Below are positions 6,137 through 6,381 of a DNA stretch of 6,381 nt, piece after piece. The stretch lies in contig JAZSMS010000087.1 of assembly GCA_045536015.1 (NCBI GenBank), forward strand, positions 1-6,381. Reading direction: 5' to 3'. Position 1 is the first letter of the stretch. Each line of letters begins with the position of its first letter. The position numbers and the translations under genes were made by a program. This DNA comes from JAZSMS01 sp045536015. Its GTDB lineage: Bacteria; Bacillota; Clostridia; Christensenellales; QALW01. The notes under the pieces were generated by a model. The model was not told the DNA's origin, made no database searches, and worked only from the letters and a program-made list of their open reading frames with translations.

Positions 6137-6154
6137 ACGTATTTTCAAATACGT
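6137..6154 (-). other. AT-rich hairpin in the tRNA-Ser leader
   Basis: ACGTATT (6137-6143) and AATACGT (6148-6154) form a 7-bp inverted repeat around a four-base loop. On the minus strand it is followed by TTTTT and then directly by the first base of the tRNA. It lies between the expected start of tRNA transcription (near 6153) and the mature 5' end. It may serve as a weak terminator for the gene upstream, or as a leader structure removed by RNase P. Confidence 0.5.
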
Positions 6155-6159
6155 ATTGT

Positions 6160-6187
6160 ATTATACATAAATTTTGTTATTTGTCAA
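6160..6187 (-). promoter_or_regulatory. Housekeeping promoter for tRNA-Ser
   Basis: On the minus strand a perfect -35 box TTGACA (6187-6182) and a perfect -10 box TATAAT (6165-6160) are separated by 16 bases, one short of the optimum, with TG directly before the -10. Transcription would start near 6153, about 20 bases before the tRNA. The -35 box overlaps the last sense codons (Val-Asp-Lys) of the upstream gene. The match to the sigma-A consensus is strong enough to suggest high constitutive expression. Confidence 0.85.
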
Positions 6188-6381
6188 CGATTTTGTTATC
6201 TGTTTCGTCAATAAGGGTTGTAAAATATTTTTCTTCAAAATCTCGTTTGTCCTTATCCTGCGCAACGCGAAGCTTTTTTATATTATGCTTAAGGCGTACT
6301 TTATTTATAAGCCAAACGATAGAAGCCGTTATGCTTAAAAGCAGCATAACGCCTATTAAAAACACAAAAAAGCAGGTGGCA
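6177..6381 (-). CDS. Small membrane-anchored protein, C-terminal end (5' end outside window)
   Basis: The minus-strand frame is open to the window edge, giving the last 67 residues. The GTG at 6365-6363 has no ribosome site before it, so the real start is probably outside. One membrane segment of about 22 residues (FFVFLIGVMLLLSITASIVWLI) is followed by a strongly basic stretch (NKVRLKHNIKKLR), consistent with a cytoplasmic C-terminus by the positive-inside rule, and then a charged tail rich in Asp, Glu and Lys. The family is not recognisable. The gene points toward the tRNA on the same strand, 44 bases away, and its 3' end carries the tRNA promoter's -35 box. It could be a small single-pass protein or the tail of a larger membrane protein. 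Confidence 0.6.
   Translation of the reverse strand, partial: ATCFFVFLIGVMLLLSITASIVWLINKVRLKHNIKKLRVAQDKDKRDFEEKYFTTLIDETDNKIVDK

Noticed and set aside
6026..6214. A 62-residue + strand frame containing GRDSNPRAL
   Set aside because: This is the antisense of tRNA-Ser; the GRDSNPRAL motif is the well-known spurious translation of tRNA T-arm sequence on the opposite strand. It also has no ribosome site.
6363..6365. GTG at 6365-6363 (minus strand) as the start of the small membrane protein
   Set aside because: No Shine-Dalgarno sequence precedes it and the frame continues to the window edge, so the gene is treated as partial.

Overview
The window looks like the chromosome of a moderately AT-rich Gram-positive of the Clostridia type, most likely a gut-type Firmicute. 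The signs are strong AAGGAG/GAGGAGG ribosome sites, tightly packed genes, intrinsic terminators, TTGACA/TATAAT promoter boxes and an encoded tRNA CCA end. No taxon below that level can be supported from sequence alone.

Positions 1-5459 are the distal end of a surface-polysaccharide (capsule/EPS) operon on the + strand. In order it holds: the C-terminal two thirds or so of a Wzx-type flippase, cut by the window edge; a CapE-type UDP-GlcNAc 4,6-dehydratase/5-epimerase; an uncharacterised nucleotidyltransferase-fold protein; a CapF-type bifunctional reductase/cupin epimerase; and a CapG-type non-hydrolysing 2-epimerase. Gaps are 5, -1, 3 and 3 bases, and a 16-bp stem-loop with a T tract closes the unit. 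CapE, CapF and CapG together are the complete known route from UDP-D-GlcNAc to UDP-N-acetyl-L-fucosamine, so the cell probably puts L-FucNAc into a lipid-linked repeat unit that the flippase moves across the membrane. The glycosyltransferases, polymerase and operon promoter are not in the window. The nucleotidyltransferase-like gene between capE and capF is the one operon member with no assigned step.

Positions 5460-5619 are a convergent intergenic region. It holds two more hairpins placed to act on minus-strand transcripts and, between them, an 80-base block with extreme strand asymmetry (35 G against 8 C on the + strand).

Positions 5620-6381 are all on the minus strand: an orphan 112-residue protein, a hairpin, a class II tRNA-Ser(CGA) with encoded CCA, a near-consensus promoter for that tRNA, and the 3' end of a small membrane-protein gene that runs off the window. 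The tRNA promoter's -35 box lies inside the last codons of that upstream gene. No mobile element, CRISPR array or integrase is visible.
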